Positions 1 through 11,911 of a stretch of 64,000 nucleotides of DNA are shown here, in pieces. Location: the NCBI GenBank assembly GCA_900404475.1, contig OUQQ01000016.1, positions 45,505 to 109,504 on the forward strand, read 5' to 3'. The notes under the pieces are model-generated. The model saw nothing but the letters and a program-made list of their open reading frames with translations, was not told where the DNA came from and made no database searches. Source of the DNA: Spongospora subterranea. Lineage: Eukaryota; Endomyxa; Phytomyxea; Plasmodiophorida; Plasmodiophoridae. Both the position numbers and the translations under genes were made by a program. Position 1 is the first letter of the stretch, and every line of letters begins with the position of its first letter.

Positions 1-323
1 ACGGGAATCCGATTTTTTACCGACTCCGAGATTTGTTCACGCGTTGTCAGGAAAAACAGGCGACTCTCTGGTGCTACCCGGCGATGGTGAACAACGGAAA
101 CCAGATGTATGAATCCACATCGTGTTCATGTTCAATCTCGAATTGCAAGGGATATATTCAAAGGATCGATCACGTTCAATGGCGATATATATAGTCTGGT
201 ACTATTGGAGTTTTACCCGGGGGTACCTTTGATTTCCTAAGGGCGGGTTCACCCCCCGTTGGGCCTATTGAATCGTTTTCCTGATTGTTGCTGTGGGAAA
301 TTACGCCGATGTTCAATCTCTAG

Positions 324-2656
324 ATGACGTCGGGGACACCTGCGCTGACAGGGGCGATCCCTTCCCCGACGGCAGGGTCAGCCTTGGGGACAGACGGCGA
401 CGCCAGAATCAAGCGAGCATTGTCGTCGCCGAAGCTGGTTTCCATCGTCCACAAGCACTGGAACGATTCTCGTCGCCGCAAACGAGGGTGCCTGTCGCGA
501 ATCTTGCTCGGTCTGTGCACGGGCCAATTCGGCGCGTTCTTGTCCTACGAACGAAGCGTTTCGTTGACCGACGCCGACGCTGTCCTTCGTCGAACGGGTT
601 TGGAGATGACCTTGCTCTCGATCTTTGGAATTATTCTAACGGTTTTGCACAAGTGAATCTCTTCCCGATATCACGAATGCCCATCGTAATTTGATTGTTT
701 CTGTTCAGCGGTGTTTGCTTTAATTCGGAAACTCTCGTTTTTCTCGACGCCAGTGGATCATGTAAATCTTGTTTGCCACCCCGATATATTCGAATCTAAC
801 CGGCCAAACCATCGCAACCAGGTCCCATTGGTGATTTTCTGAAATGGACTAACATCATCTGCAGTCTTATCTTCGGTTTGGACTTTCAAGCGCCATCTGC
901 CGTTGAGCAACGCTCTAATTTGCGGAATAGTTCATCGTCTGGCGATGTATTATCATTGCCGGAGCTATATAGAGATGAGGGAATGGCATCTGTCAACGCG
1001 CGTGAAGGCGTTCGTTGAGTCGGGATTGATCTATCAGTTCGCCATCGAGCTGGTGATCGCGCTCTGGTAAACATCGGTTCCGATACTCGTGAATCCTTCA
1101 TCAACACAAACAACCTAACAGGCAACCGATCCCCGGTATGGAGATGATATACGGAATGGGACATAAGGTTCGAACGATTTCGGATTTGATGGTTTCGACC
1201 CGGATTGCGTTGGGCGACAACTAATCGGTTTGGGGTTCAGGTCGTGATCGTCATGATGACGCTGCGGTTCTATCTCATCGTTCGTGTTCTTCGCGACATG
1301 TCGCCTGCCTACGTGGATCGGCGCCGTATTCGATTTGAGTTAGAGTTTGCCGTCGGCTTTGGCGTTTCCGTTAATGGAATTCTGTTCAGGTTCGAAGGTG
1401 AAAATCCTGGTATTCGAGGGGATATCCATCTTGATACGGTTCTGAAGACGCAATTCTATTCTCACACCCAGTTGACCATTATGGGCACATTTTTCTACAT
1501 CGTGTTCAGTCTCGCGTACGTCATCTATATTCTTGAACGGTAAATCGCGTGGACCAGAACTGGGCGGAATCAACATCTGACCCATAATCTGAAAATACAG
1601 AGAACAATGGGTGTTGTATAGCCAGTTCGGTTCACGTATTATTCGGGGAACGGATTGGGTCTTGCTCAGCAAAGACCAACAACAAACCTACACGCAAACC
1701 GTCCTCGCTGATTATTTCAACTGTATTTGGCTAATCTCTGTTACCGGTAAACTTTCACACTTCTCCGTCAACGTGAGCTGAAACTGGGTGGAAAAATTCT
1801 GTTTTATGCACAGCGACGACAGTTGGATATGGAGATTTAACGGTAATCAGACGATTTTTCTCGAGGAATGCAATTGCTGTTGGAACGTGCTGATTTCTTG
1901 ATTAGCCTCATCTGGTGGAATCCAGAATCATTTGCATTCTGGCGGCGATTCTTGGCATCGTCACCACTTCATTGTTGGTGTCGGTGCTCACCAATCGCCT
2001 GGCGCCCACGTCGTTCCAGCAGTTTGTGATCGATTACCTGAACCGGTCGTCGATTCGCGAGAAGAAACGGGTTGTCGCCGCAACAATGATCCAGCTCTGG
2101 TGGAAAGAGACGGTCATTGCGGCCAAGCCAAAGAAGCAACCGCCAGCTGAGAAAACAATCCCATCGCGAAGAAGATCATCAATAACTATCAACGCCAAAT
2201 CTGCTGATATTAACCCATTACGTATTTCCAGAGGTTAAATCAGCTGTTGACAATTTGTGTCAAATCTGTTATTTATTCGCGTTTGACCATCCAGTGACGA
2301 TGAGCCGGAAAGGTCGTTTTCACGCTGCATGTCTTGAATTCACATCGCTTAGATCGCGCGAAGCTCAGATGAAGACCACTTCTTCTCATGAAGTGACCGA
2401 GTTTCAAGGGCTGACGCGAGCGATTTTGGCCGAGCAGATGAACATGAGGAAAACAATGAACGAAATGCAAAACATTCTCATGATTTTATCGAGCCAAATA
2501 GCGCAACCTATAACGGTGGCGCGTCCGAAATCTGCCGAACTTAGACCCAAGGCAACAAACATCAGAGTGATGAACATCGAGGATATGGATGATTCAGCCG
2601 ATCCTGTCTCAATACCGGTGATAAAGGATTATCCAGGAAATAAACCCAATATATAA
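324..2656 (+). CDS. Small-conductance (SK-type) calcium-activated K+ channel
   Basis: Potassium channel of the plasma membrane expected to be opened by Ca2+-calmodulin. Exons that keep one frame: 865-1066, 1122-1167, 1241-1539, 1601-1746, 1814-1842, 1906-2233 and 2295-2656; a first exon from about 324 to 648 carries the N-terminus and S1. What is seen: S2-S3 with an IPG after S3, an S4 with spaced arginines (LRFYLIVRVLR), S5, the pore helix (NCIWLISVT) and the selectivity filter TTVGYGDL at 1814-1842, followed by S6 (ICILAAILGIVTTSLLVSVL). The cytoplasmic tail after S6 aligns with the SK calmodulin-binding domain and ends in a helical stretch. Introns of 55-74 nt interrupt the pore on both sides of the filter. 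The junction between the first exon and 865 is uncertain (a very short exon near 763 is possible), so the start is provisional. BK, Shaker and two-pore channels have different S6 and tail sequences. Confidence 0.85.
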
Positions 2657-3615
2657 ATTGCTTACATTGTAGGAGTAAGAGACAACAGTAGCAGAAAACG
2701 TATTCAAAATGGAACAATGCCACTGAAGGAAGTGGTTCAGGCGAAAAAAGCCACACATTTGTAAACAGCAGGTAAACTGAACAGAAGATTCCGTAAAAAG
2801 AAGACGATCACATGGGCCTTCAGCACATGATTTGAGGGTGAGACGCTATCGCCAGTAGGGCAAAGCCAGCTAAGTGGCACGTCATGTTTTGCTGACTGGA
2901 GGCCGTGTGCCACTAAACTAAAAACAGATTACCCTCGGTGGCGCAGTGACTGCCTGACTGGGCCATGACTCATGAAGGGAGTGATGAGAGGCGGCGCGTC
3001 AACACACCGATACACAAATCGAGAGCCTCATCACGACTTGAGCATGACTATGAGCAGGCCAGTTACGGCTGGACTGTGCTCCAGTGAAGGTCGTTCACTG
3101 CAGAAGCTATCGTTGGATTTACGGCGAGTGGCAGCGCATTCCCGGTCCGACCCAGGTCATTGACTGTACTACAGTGGAAGGTCCTCTGCTTGTGAACATT
3201 CTAAAGAGGTGGCCGTACAAATCCGTCGTCGCTTAATCATTATTCAAACAGGGGAGTTACTGGAGGAACGAGTTTGATTTATGTCAGCTGCCATCACTGC
3301 AAGTTTCCAACACTGCCTTTCAAGTCAGTGCCAAGACTCGCATCGTCATGTTCATTTCGATCTCTCCAAGAACCGGGTGTTTATTGTGTATCCCACTCGT
3401 GAGCAGGTGAAGCTGAAGCGACGCACACTACGACAACAACGTAAAGGCCACCGTCGCTAAAGATAAACGGATCACTTCAACTCCCGAATGATCATCGTAT
3501 AACTCACTGCGTTCGACAAAATCTACACAATCTGTAGTTCATGCTGCTGTCATTGAACAGAGTGTTTAGCATATATAAACATTGCTTTAATATATTCTGG
3601 ATTAGTGTTGTTTTC
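2657..3615. other. Gap between SK channel and IFT54; possible coding relic
   Basis: Gap of 959 nt between the channel stop and the 3' end of IFT54. On the + strand, stop-free stretches near 3060-3235 and 3330-3462 read like protein (for example SKNRVFIVYPTREQVKLKRR before a TAA at 3460). They lie in different frames and match nothing I recognise. I see no start, promoter or RNA gene here. It could be a small spliced gene or a decayed one. Confidence 0.3.
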
Positions 3616-5585
3616 TTACTGGCGGCGGGGAGCTTGTCTTTCAAGCATTTGTTTCAGATTTTCATCGTTTTGCAAAATATTACCTCGCAAAACTCTGATG
3701 TGAGCGCAGCTGTCGTTTATCTCGCCGTTGACCTTATCTAACTGCTTCTGTAAAGGAACTAATAGTTCCCTTGTTAACCTAATGCAAAAATTGAACACAC
3801 ACAAACAGGTTTTCGCATTCGATCGAATCACCGTTCTTCCTCCTCGAGTTTACGGCGCTGCAATCCTTGCTCGAGTCGCCACCTTTCTAGTTCGCGCCTC
3901 ATCAGGTCTAGGTCTTCATTGACAAAGTCAATGCATTTGCCTAATGGATTTACACTCTGGCACAGTTTCTGAATGTTTTCTCTGATAGCTTCAATCTGTT
4001 GCTGGGAATAGCTTCCTCTCCGATCTCTTGCACCGATTCTGCCGAGTTTGATTCCAACGTGTCTATCTGAAGCAGAGTTTGCCCCCTCCTGAGATTTTAC
4101 GAGATCGACTGCTTTCTCTTGCTCTTTTAGCAAATCCCGAACAAGTTTTCCATGCTTCTGACCGGAAGCGTCATAAGAACCAGGAGCAACATCAGCTTCT
4201 GTCCTAAGCAAACTCGTTGTTGCGTCATCATCGTCGTCATCGACGACTTCGTGTTCGCGCTTGGTCGCCTCTCCTTCAAGGATCACCCCAGTCGCGACGC
4301 GTTGGACTTCAGGGATGTCAGCATCGGCTCCAAACTGAATCGCTTCTTGCACTTTTGGAGGAGCTGGCCTTGCCAGTGTTGGTACCTCCTGAACTGACGT
4401 TGAGCGCTCCGCGATGGATAATTCCAAGCCGCTCTGGATTTTCTCGGGCGCCTTTTCATTTGCGAAGGAGCTCTGTTTTGTGCTGGCAGAGGTCGCATGG
4501 TGCTGCTCTGTCACCAGTTGCTCATTTCGCCTGACAGGTGGATCGTTGTTCGCAATTTTGATTGTGGGTTGTGCTTGCCCGGTAGTGACGTCCACCTTAG
4601 TTTTCTGTAACTTGACGATCGCATCAGCAAAATCCTGTAGAACTTCATTTGTTTTTTCGGCATCTTGCCCAGCGAGAATTTTCTTCACATTGGCGTTAGC
4701 GGTCTTACCGCTTTCCCTTGCTGTAAAATCCAAAAGCTTTTGTAAGAATGCGGCTTTTGCTGGAGCACCGTCGATCTTTGATGAGAGTTCATCGTTGATA
4801 AAGACGTTTCCTAACGTATTTGTTGCAGCTTGCACCTCCTTGACAATATCTTGAATAAAGCGAAATGGCGGCCGCATCAAGAGTTCTGGTTTTAGAGTAG
4901 GACGAACGATCAGAGCTCCAAGCTTAGCTTGCGTTCGCTCGATGTATGTCATTTCCTGTGCAGCGTTCATTGAGGGGTTATTCAACTCAGGTGCTAGTAG
5001 TTCTGAAGCAATTTCTCGAGAAAGTACTGGAGGCGAGTCAGTCTTAGCAATTGCCAAAGGCACAGGTTCAACGACGCTCTGAATGTTTTGTACTTTTTCC
5101 ATGATCATTGCTGGAGATGGCTTGGATTCCACGATGGCGGGATTAGAGGCGCGCCGAACTGCCTGTGACGCCGGTTGATTGGATTGATGTATAGCCATTA
5201 AAGCATCATTTGTAGCCTGACCATCACGAACACTGATGGCAATTTTGGCGAAAGCCTGAAGAAATATGTTCGTGTTTTCAGAATCCATCCCGGCAACAAT
5301 TTTTGTAGGATTAGCCGCTAGAGGTACTCCAGAAATTGCGCTGACACAGTCGATCCACGTTTTTAAAAATGCGATTTTACTATCTTTGTCTTGAACGTTA
5401 GACGAATCCAATGATACATCATCAAATAAGGACTTGGGAAACCCGGTTTCTTGAAGAATGGCGACGAATATATCATGTAAGAACCGGAACGGTGGTTTCC
5501 CCAGCAGTTTGGCAGTCATTTTGGGCTTCTTTATAAGGCCACCAACCAGAGCAATTGTCTGGTCAATGATGATATCTTGCGACAT
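3616..5585 (-). CDS. IFT54: IFT54 / TRAF3IP1 (MIP-T3), intraflagellar transport subunit with duplicated CH domain
   Basis: Subunit of intraflagellar transport complex B, needed to build the flagellum and expected to bind tubulin. Two exons: 5585-3832 and 3778-3616, with a 53-nt intron (GTGATT...TTAG); 638 aa. The N-terminal CH-like domain (about residues 1-120) shows KPPFRFLHDI, DKDSKIAFL and KIVAGMDSENTN. A second copy at about 213-330 shows RPPFRFIQDI, AKAAFLQKLLD and KILAGQDAEKTN, so the domain is tandemly duplicated. An acidic linker with a run of aspartates follows. The C-terminal coiled coil (LRRELERWRLE; RELLVPLQKQLDKVNGEI; RGNILQNDENLKQML) matches the family's IFT20-binding end. The start at 5585 (MSQDII) is chosen because homology begins there, although the frame is open to 5702. 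It is divergent from ARL6. Confidence 0.93.
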
Positions 5586-5778
5586 AATGTGGGGGAATGG
5601 TGGATCTACGGTTGGCAAGACCGCCAAAGCGGACGTTGTAAGATCAGATCTGTGATGTGCAGCTCGATAGAGATGACCGCCAATCGTGTGGCGCCAGGTC
5701 ATCCAGGCTGAAAACCAGACTGGTTTTCCAATCCATTCGCAGCCCTAAATCCGACTGAGCAGGTTCCGGGCAAGCACC
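5586..5778. promoter_or_regulatory. Shared divergent promoter region of IFT54 and ARL6
   Basis: Only 193 nt separate the start codons of two flagellar genes transcribed away from each other, so they very probably share promoter elements. By eye there is no clean RFX X-box; GGTTGGCAAGACC at about 5610 resembles half of one. No TATA box stands out. The regulatory role is inferred from layout. Confidence 0.5.
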
Positions 5779-6476
5779 ATGGGAGGGATAATATCTGGCG
5801 GTCGCAAGTGTAGGATTCTAGTCGTAGGGTTGGACAATAGTGGCAAATCGACGGTAATCAATTTCCTGAAACCGTCGAAGGATAAGGTTGTAGTTAAGTA
5901 GATGTCATGACCATGTTGTTTACACAAATCGCAATCAGGTTCCAGAAACACAAGCCACTGTTGGATTTCAAGTCGAGAATTTCAAATACGGCCATACAAA
6001 ATTCACAATGTTCGACATGTCAGGACAGGGACGATACCGAAACCTCTGGGAACACTATTACCAAGACGCTCAAGGGATCATATTCGTTATAGATACGGCT
6101 GATACCGTTCGAATGTGTGTCGTTGAAGATGAATTGAAAGCCTTGTTGGCTCATAAAGGCAAGATAATATGTATTTCGCAATATGATGTGTCATTAGCTG
6201 ATTTACATTTGCTTCAAAACGAAAGATATTGCTGGGAAACCCATACCTGTTCTATTGTTTGCGAACAAGATGGATTTGCCGGACGCTATAGCCGCCCATG
6301 AAGTCTCCAAGACACTGCAACTTGACCTGATAAGCGACCGTCCATGGACGATAATGTAAGTCCGGTACATTGATGGAATCGCCACCATGACACGAATTAT
6401 CTGCAGACCAAGTAACTCGCTGACCGGAGAGGGACTTAATGAAGGTATTAAATGGTTAGAGGAAAAGTTATCGTAA
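5779..6476 (+). CDS. ARL6: ARL6 (BBS3), ciliary Arf-like GTPase
   Basis: Small Arf-family GTPase that in its GTP form recruits the BBSome coat to membranes for ciliary trafficking. Exons 5779-5892, 5939-6158, 6226-6355 and 6407-6476 give 178 aa, close to the family length. Seen: N-terminal MGGIISGG with Gly2 for myristoylation, P-loop GLDNSGKST, switch I threonine in ATVGFQ, switch [20 protein letters not shown] (the ARL6-specific form, with S in place of the usual A/G), NKMD guanine motif, and the C-terminal [15 protein letters not shown]. Switch II and the DRPW motif fit ARL6 better than ARL2 or ARL3. The second intron (6159-6225) uses a GC donor after AAAG, then CAAGA, with a normal AG acceptor; without it the [12 protein letters not shown] reading is lost. 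Transcribed divergently from IFT54. Confidence 0.95.
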
Positions 6477-6867
6477 GAATTTGAGAACAAATAAAAACGA
6501 CTTGTAATCTGTATTTCGGTTTCAACATCCCACAGTGCGTATCGAAATTCAAGCTGTTGACCATGTGCATGCCTGTATGGGCACAAGTCTGAAAAAGTGC
6601 GTCCTGCCAGATTTTTTGGTCAGTAAGTGGTGATCGTTCGTGGCAGCTGCGCCGTGTCTGGTCTGAGACAGGCAGCTGTGTAAGTTGTAACGGAATCGCT
6701 CATCAGGAGACGGAGGTGAACGGGAACGGGGTGGCTGGGTCTGGGACGACCTCCGTGGATTACCCAAACATTATTCAACCTATCCATCCAATTACCCTCA
6801 CCATTTGCTCACACCTACTTCTGCAACCGACCATTGGTGCCAGGATTTTTCTCCTCAGAAATCACCC
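6477..6867 (+). other. Upstream region of the SAC3 gene, partly coding-like
   Basis: From about 6695 the + strand reads without stops into the SAC3 start, in the same frame (LPKHYSTYPSNYPHHLLTPT). A TAA just upstream means an earlier exon would be needed to supply a start. The first 200 nt show nothing recognisable. Confidence 0.4.
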
Positions 6868-9800
6868 ATGTTCCAATGGCCCACGTTCAATATGAACACC
6901 CAAGCATCAACGCTGTCTCCAGAGCCTCCACCATTGACGTTAGACCGCGCTAAAACATGAGTTGAAGCACTGAACACATTTGCCTTTTTGGACTATCATC
7001 GTTTATATAATTTCTGGGCTTCCTGGATCATCGTTAGTGATTTTTATTTTGGTAGATCAACGCCGTTATCTGTTTTTACGGTGCCGCCGTTACCTGTTCA
7101 AGATAATGTTCATTCCAGCCTTGACAAACAATCGTTCACGTCCGATCGGGCCTCAGTGTCGTCACGACAAACATGTGTGTTTTTTCAAAAGGGCACGTGC
7201 AGAAATGGGCTTGCTTGCACTTTTCTACACGAGGAAGCGACGACACAACCTGCTGCCATTACCTCACATCCTTCATCACGAATGTCTGCGAGTACTCTTT
7301 CGACAGATGATCTTCGTCTCAAAACCGTATGCCGGTTTTTTCTTGCTGGAGCTTGCTTGAAAGGAGAAGGGTGCAAATTTTTGCATGATCCAAAATTGGC
7401 ACCTTCAACTTCTCAAGTAGTGGCTGAAGGGGATACTACTTTCAATTTTGCTCCGGTTCCGGAACGACAATTTCTTGGATTGAACGGTTCGTTGTATTCG
7501 TATTGTCGCGGAGACAACCCTAAACAGAATTCAGATAAACCTGGAGATAAAAATTCGTCTTCGACTGCGTTTCAATCGGCCACTATGAACCCATTTGCCA
7601 CGGTACTGGGAATCGTCTGTAAATGAACCGCTTCTTGATACGTTGATTTTCAGGTTACACGCCCTCAAACAAACGCTGCCTTGAGGGAATTTTCTGAAGG
7701 TATACCGTCTTCCCATTTGAAAACTTCTGTCATAACTTTGTACCAAAGTTGACGATACCCTAACTGTAAACGAGCGTGCTCGACGATTCAAATCTGCTGA
7801 ACCGCAACCTGCCATCGATTCGGTATTGGAAAACTGTATAATCAAGTGCTTTGTTTTACATTAGTCTTCAGAGTAGCATTGCGTTCGACGATTCTCGGCA
7901 AGACGACGAAGATGAGCCGGAATTTGCTTCCGGATCGGCGTGTATTGTGGGCTCATTAATGTCGATGTGCTCCGAAAGCGAAATTGAAAGGCGTGATCTG
8001 CAAATGGTATTCCAACCAAAACATTCGCTGGTTGTTCCTAACCTATGTGCTAGGACGTCCATGTCCTAGAAAGTGTTCAAGACGATACATGCAAGTCTAG
8101 AACAACCAGACGAGCCGACCCTGGGAAAATGGTAAAAAAATATCAGCGGTCTGCGGCCGGCACTGCGTTGGCACTGCCTTCAGAGGTAAACTTTCTTCTA
8201 ATCAAATGGGAATGAGGCTAAGCACTGAATAGGTACGCCCTCCCATGGTTCTGGCGAAAACAGTGTTGTATCTTTTCGAGAATGTGATGGAAAGCGACTT
8301 GGTCCCAGTGCTTGATATTTACAATTTTTTAAGAGGTCCTTCTGTCCCGCTGCAATATATTCGTGAAAAATTGTTTACCCTTGTATTAGATCGTTTCCGG
8401 TCGATTCGCAAAGATTTTGCGCTGCAAGATCAGGTCGGTCTGTTGTTGAATTGACGGCCAATACCTGCGAACCTTTGTTTCTAGGCGCCAACACTTGCGA
8501 TTGCTGCGCATGAGCAGATTGCTCGATATTTCATTCTTTCTAACCACGAGCTGTAAGCGATTTGATGCATTGACATATCATGTACCTCATAGATTTTGTT
8601 TTTCAGGTGTGAAGAAAAGGAAGACGATTTTCAAAAATTTCAAAACTTGCAACAAATAGCCCACACTATTACGTCACTTAATCACTACTATAAGGATTTA
8701 CGCCTACGTGGTGGAATCGCCACTCCAAACGAAGCCGAGTTCTACTCTTATCAAATTCTACTCAATATGAGAGACGCTAACAAACTCAATGATCAGCTGA
8801 TGAACCTTCCGGTTCATCTTAGAACGTCTGCTCCTATTCGCGTATTAGTTTTGTTTTACTCGCTTTAGAACTTTGATCAGTTTTTATAGGTTGCTCGTGA
8901 ACTATCGGCAAGTTTCAGAGGAAAGAATTACGCCCGTTTTTTCCGTATTTTACGAAAAAGGTGTGCCCAAGTTTTCAAAAAGTTCTTGGGGTTTACATGT
9001 TTGTTAGGGCAACGTATTTACAGCGCTGCTGTGTTCATGGGTTTCTTTGGGGGTTCCGGAGCAAAGCCCTGTCGATAATCTTCAGTGGAATGGGTCCAGT
9101 TTCAGCCACGTTTCCCTTGCGCTCGTTGGTAAGTCCTACTCTTACTGTTTGGAAGTTTTTAATAGTATTCGCAGTTAGATATTCTAGCGTTTGATGATCT
9201 TAGTGAAACAATTCATTTCTGTGAAACCCACGGTCTCAGCATATCTGACGAAGAGATCGTGAAGACACAAGCTGTTTTAAATTTCAACGCGAAAATGGAA
9301 TGGTCGAAGTGGGTTTTTTTGCATCGGCTGTGCACGATTCAAAGAGTTTAGTCATCTATCAGGTCGCGGGTCCTTATCGGAACTCCGCCTTCGAGGATAA
9401 GTCTGGTTTTAGGACCTGATCCTGGAGAATTGCAACGTGAAATAATGTCTATTTCCAAAATGATACCAGAATCTCAAGTTGGTCCAAGTTCCGCTATGCT
9501 CACGTCCCTCAAGTCGAATCCAGCTTTAACTTCTTCAGCAGCAGCAGCAGACCATCAGGCCGTTGTTCGTCAGCAAGAATTTGACAGATTACGTGAACAG
9601 GTACGAATTTTTTTTTTGGTGGTATGCCTTCTCTCACATGCAATATTGTAGGAAACGCTTATGATGCGTAGGAGTTTCGAAGCGGAACAGAAGCGAAAAG
9701 CAGTTGAAGAAGCTCGTCTCCGGCAAGAAAATCTTGTTATGATTGAGAACAACTTTATATCGCGAAAATCCAAAGGTTCGCCTTTTTCTCTTCATCAACT

Positions 9801-11911
9801 TGCTAACTTGACCTTTTTGCTGGAAATCGTATAGTGCATCGGCAAAGATGTTTTCGTTTTTGGGTAGAGTCAGTGCGACGCCTTTCAACTGCACGCGAAC
9901 AAAACTTTCGCAAAAAACAAATCCGAGATGCTCAACGCAAGGTTCATTCTATTGTTCGCGGTTATGCATAACTGATGGGTTTTTTAGTTCTGTGATCAAA
10001 AACTAGCCCTTTCTGCCTTGTCTAAGTTGGCGCGACTCTATTTTCTCCATCAATGGTTGCATCGGTGGCGTTTTAAATTGGAGTCCAGGCGCCAATCGTT
10101 TGCTTTATCAATGTTGTTTTATAAGCATACATTTTTGGAGAAGTGGGTTAGAGCAGTCCGTGTGTCTAAACAGTCTAAAAAAAGACAAACTTATTTTCGC
10201 AAGCTCATTTCTCGGTATATCGAGCGCAACACCTTCACCGTCATTTAACAATGTTAATTTAGGCTTCCGGAACCACATATACTGCCGCCAATTGCTGCGT
10301 CAACTTGTTCTGGGCAGAAACAAGACAATTCAACCGGCTGGTTTCTAGAAAACATGTTCTCTGTTCTTTCATCTTCGAAGGTCCGCAAAGTATTTTTTCA
10401 TAATACCATCTCACTACCAGATTTGGACCAAGGCTCAGGTACCTTTGCCTGTTTTCTTTTGAAAGTTGTGGCAATTTTGGATTTTTTAGACTGTAACGGG
10501 ACTGTATCCGTTCATCGTGTAGCTCACTTCGTCTCCCGAATGTTCTCTGTTCATCGCAAGAGCTCTAATGTTTTCACTGTACCTCAATTGTGCTGCTAGT
10601 TTCCGCATCGCTTGATTCAGTTATGTTCCTAGTCATCGGCTTCCAACCATCCGGATGTCTCTATCCTTTTTTCCCGCTCGACTCATTTTGCATATGATCG
10701 GTGCACGCAGGCAGTCTGTTTTGTTGTAACCAACCCTTCAAATGATCGTACCAGGCTTCACCATCTGCTCGAATCTGTTTACGATCCTCAGAAAGTACAT
10801 GGATTGTGACGTCGAAATTCTGAGTCTCACGTTTAATAGGTCGCGTTACTCATAATATACATCAACGATGCAGGAAAATATGTTTCCGAATCAGGTTTGT
10901 TAAAAGCTCTGGACATTCAGGATCATCCCGAGCATCTTCGGTTGGTTTTGCCCGTATGTGAATTCTCAGAATTCGTCTCAGATATGGTTCAAGGTCTGTT
11001 TACTTTGTTTTCGACATTCACGTTTTAAGCCTTATTCGTCCAGCGGCGTTGTGGCAAGCATCAGCGTTTGTTAAACAACCACAGCACTTCGATACCGTCT
11101 CATATGTTATTCAATCCCGTGCCAAAGAAATATTCCGACTTGCATTGCCTCCCAATCGTTCTATCAAAATGTTCAATACGATGTTATCCGTTATTTCAAA
11201 GTCTCTATTGCAAAGCCGTCCCTGGCCACCACTTTGGTCTGCAACAAGTTAGAATTGCGTTTTTTTTGCTGCTTCATTTTTCAATGGTGTTTTCCCTCAG
11301 AGTTATCGCCTGCTCATTCCGAAAGGGTCGAAGTTGCCCAAGAAATAATCGCAGGTCACGCTTTGCCGGAGTTCGAGGATTCTGCATGCGTCGATTGCTT
11401 CAATGGGCAAATTGTGCCTTCGTATTTAGATTATCCATCCAGAGTTTTTTCAAAAGTTGTTGACTCAACTCCTGTGCGGTCCTTAATGTGGTATTCGCAT
11501 TGTCAGGGTCAGGGAATATTCGCACGCCATTCCAACTGTGATGGATTCATTGTTCACCTAGGGATGCCCAGCTATGCTGTTTTCGCAATAGTAATCATTT
11601 GCCAGATGGAAACGTTATTGGGACATTTGTGCTCGCGCGGTGTTGACGATTTAGCGTGCTTTAATGTTCCACCATTCGTCGCCGAATTTGATTCTCAAGC
11701 ATTGGTTGTGGTACCCCGATCATCTAAGGTGATCTAGTTTTTTGTGGTTTTTCATGTTTCATCATCAGTTTCACAGGGTCCAAACCCCAAACGCCGGAGG
11801 AAATCTCTTAACGTTTTACAGTTGAGTGACGTCAGGCAACGAATGGTTTCCAACAAGGCTCTTTTCAATTCAAGGGTGGAAAACATCCTTGAAAACTTGA
11901 TGAAGCCTTGA
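6868..11911 (+). CDS. CCCH zinc-finger SAC3/GANP-family mRNA export factor
   Basis: Homologue of Sac3/GANP (MCM3AP), scaffold of TREX-2, which couples transcription to mRNA export at nuclear pores. A multi-exon gene. Seen in order: two C3H1 zinc fingers (CVFFQKGTCRNGLACTFLH and CRFFLAGACLKGEGCKFLH) near 7173-7390; the SAC3 entry motif GSLMSMCSESEIERR at about 7950; the SAC3/PCI core (RPPMVLAKTVLYLFENV, LNHYYKDLRLRGG, NEAEFYSYQILLNMRD, ARFFRILRK) at 8230-8950 and its end (FCETHGLSI) at about 9220; a Q/E-rich coiled coil at 9430-9780; tryptophan-rich helices (FRFWVESVRR, FLHQWLHRWR, FLEKWVRAVR) at 9850-10190; a long divergent C-terminus ending at TGA 11909-11911. Metazoan GANP has a similarly long tail. 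The tryptophan helices may be the Cdc31/centrin-binding region (inference). The true start is uncertain: in-frame protein-like sequence reaches back to about 6700. Confidence 0.85.

Noticed and set aside
5586..5702. 39-residue N-terminal extension of IFT54
   Set aside because: Open but unlike the family; conserved sequence starts at 5585.
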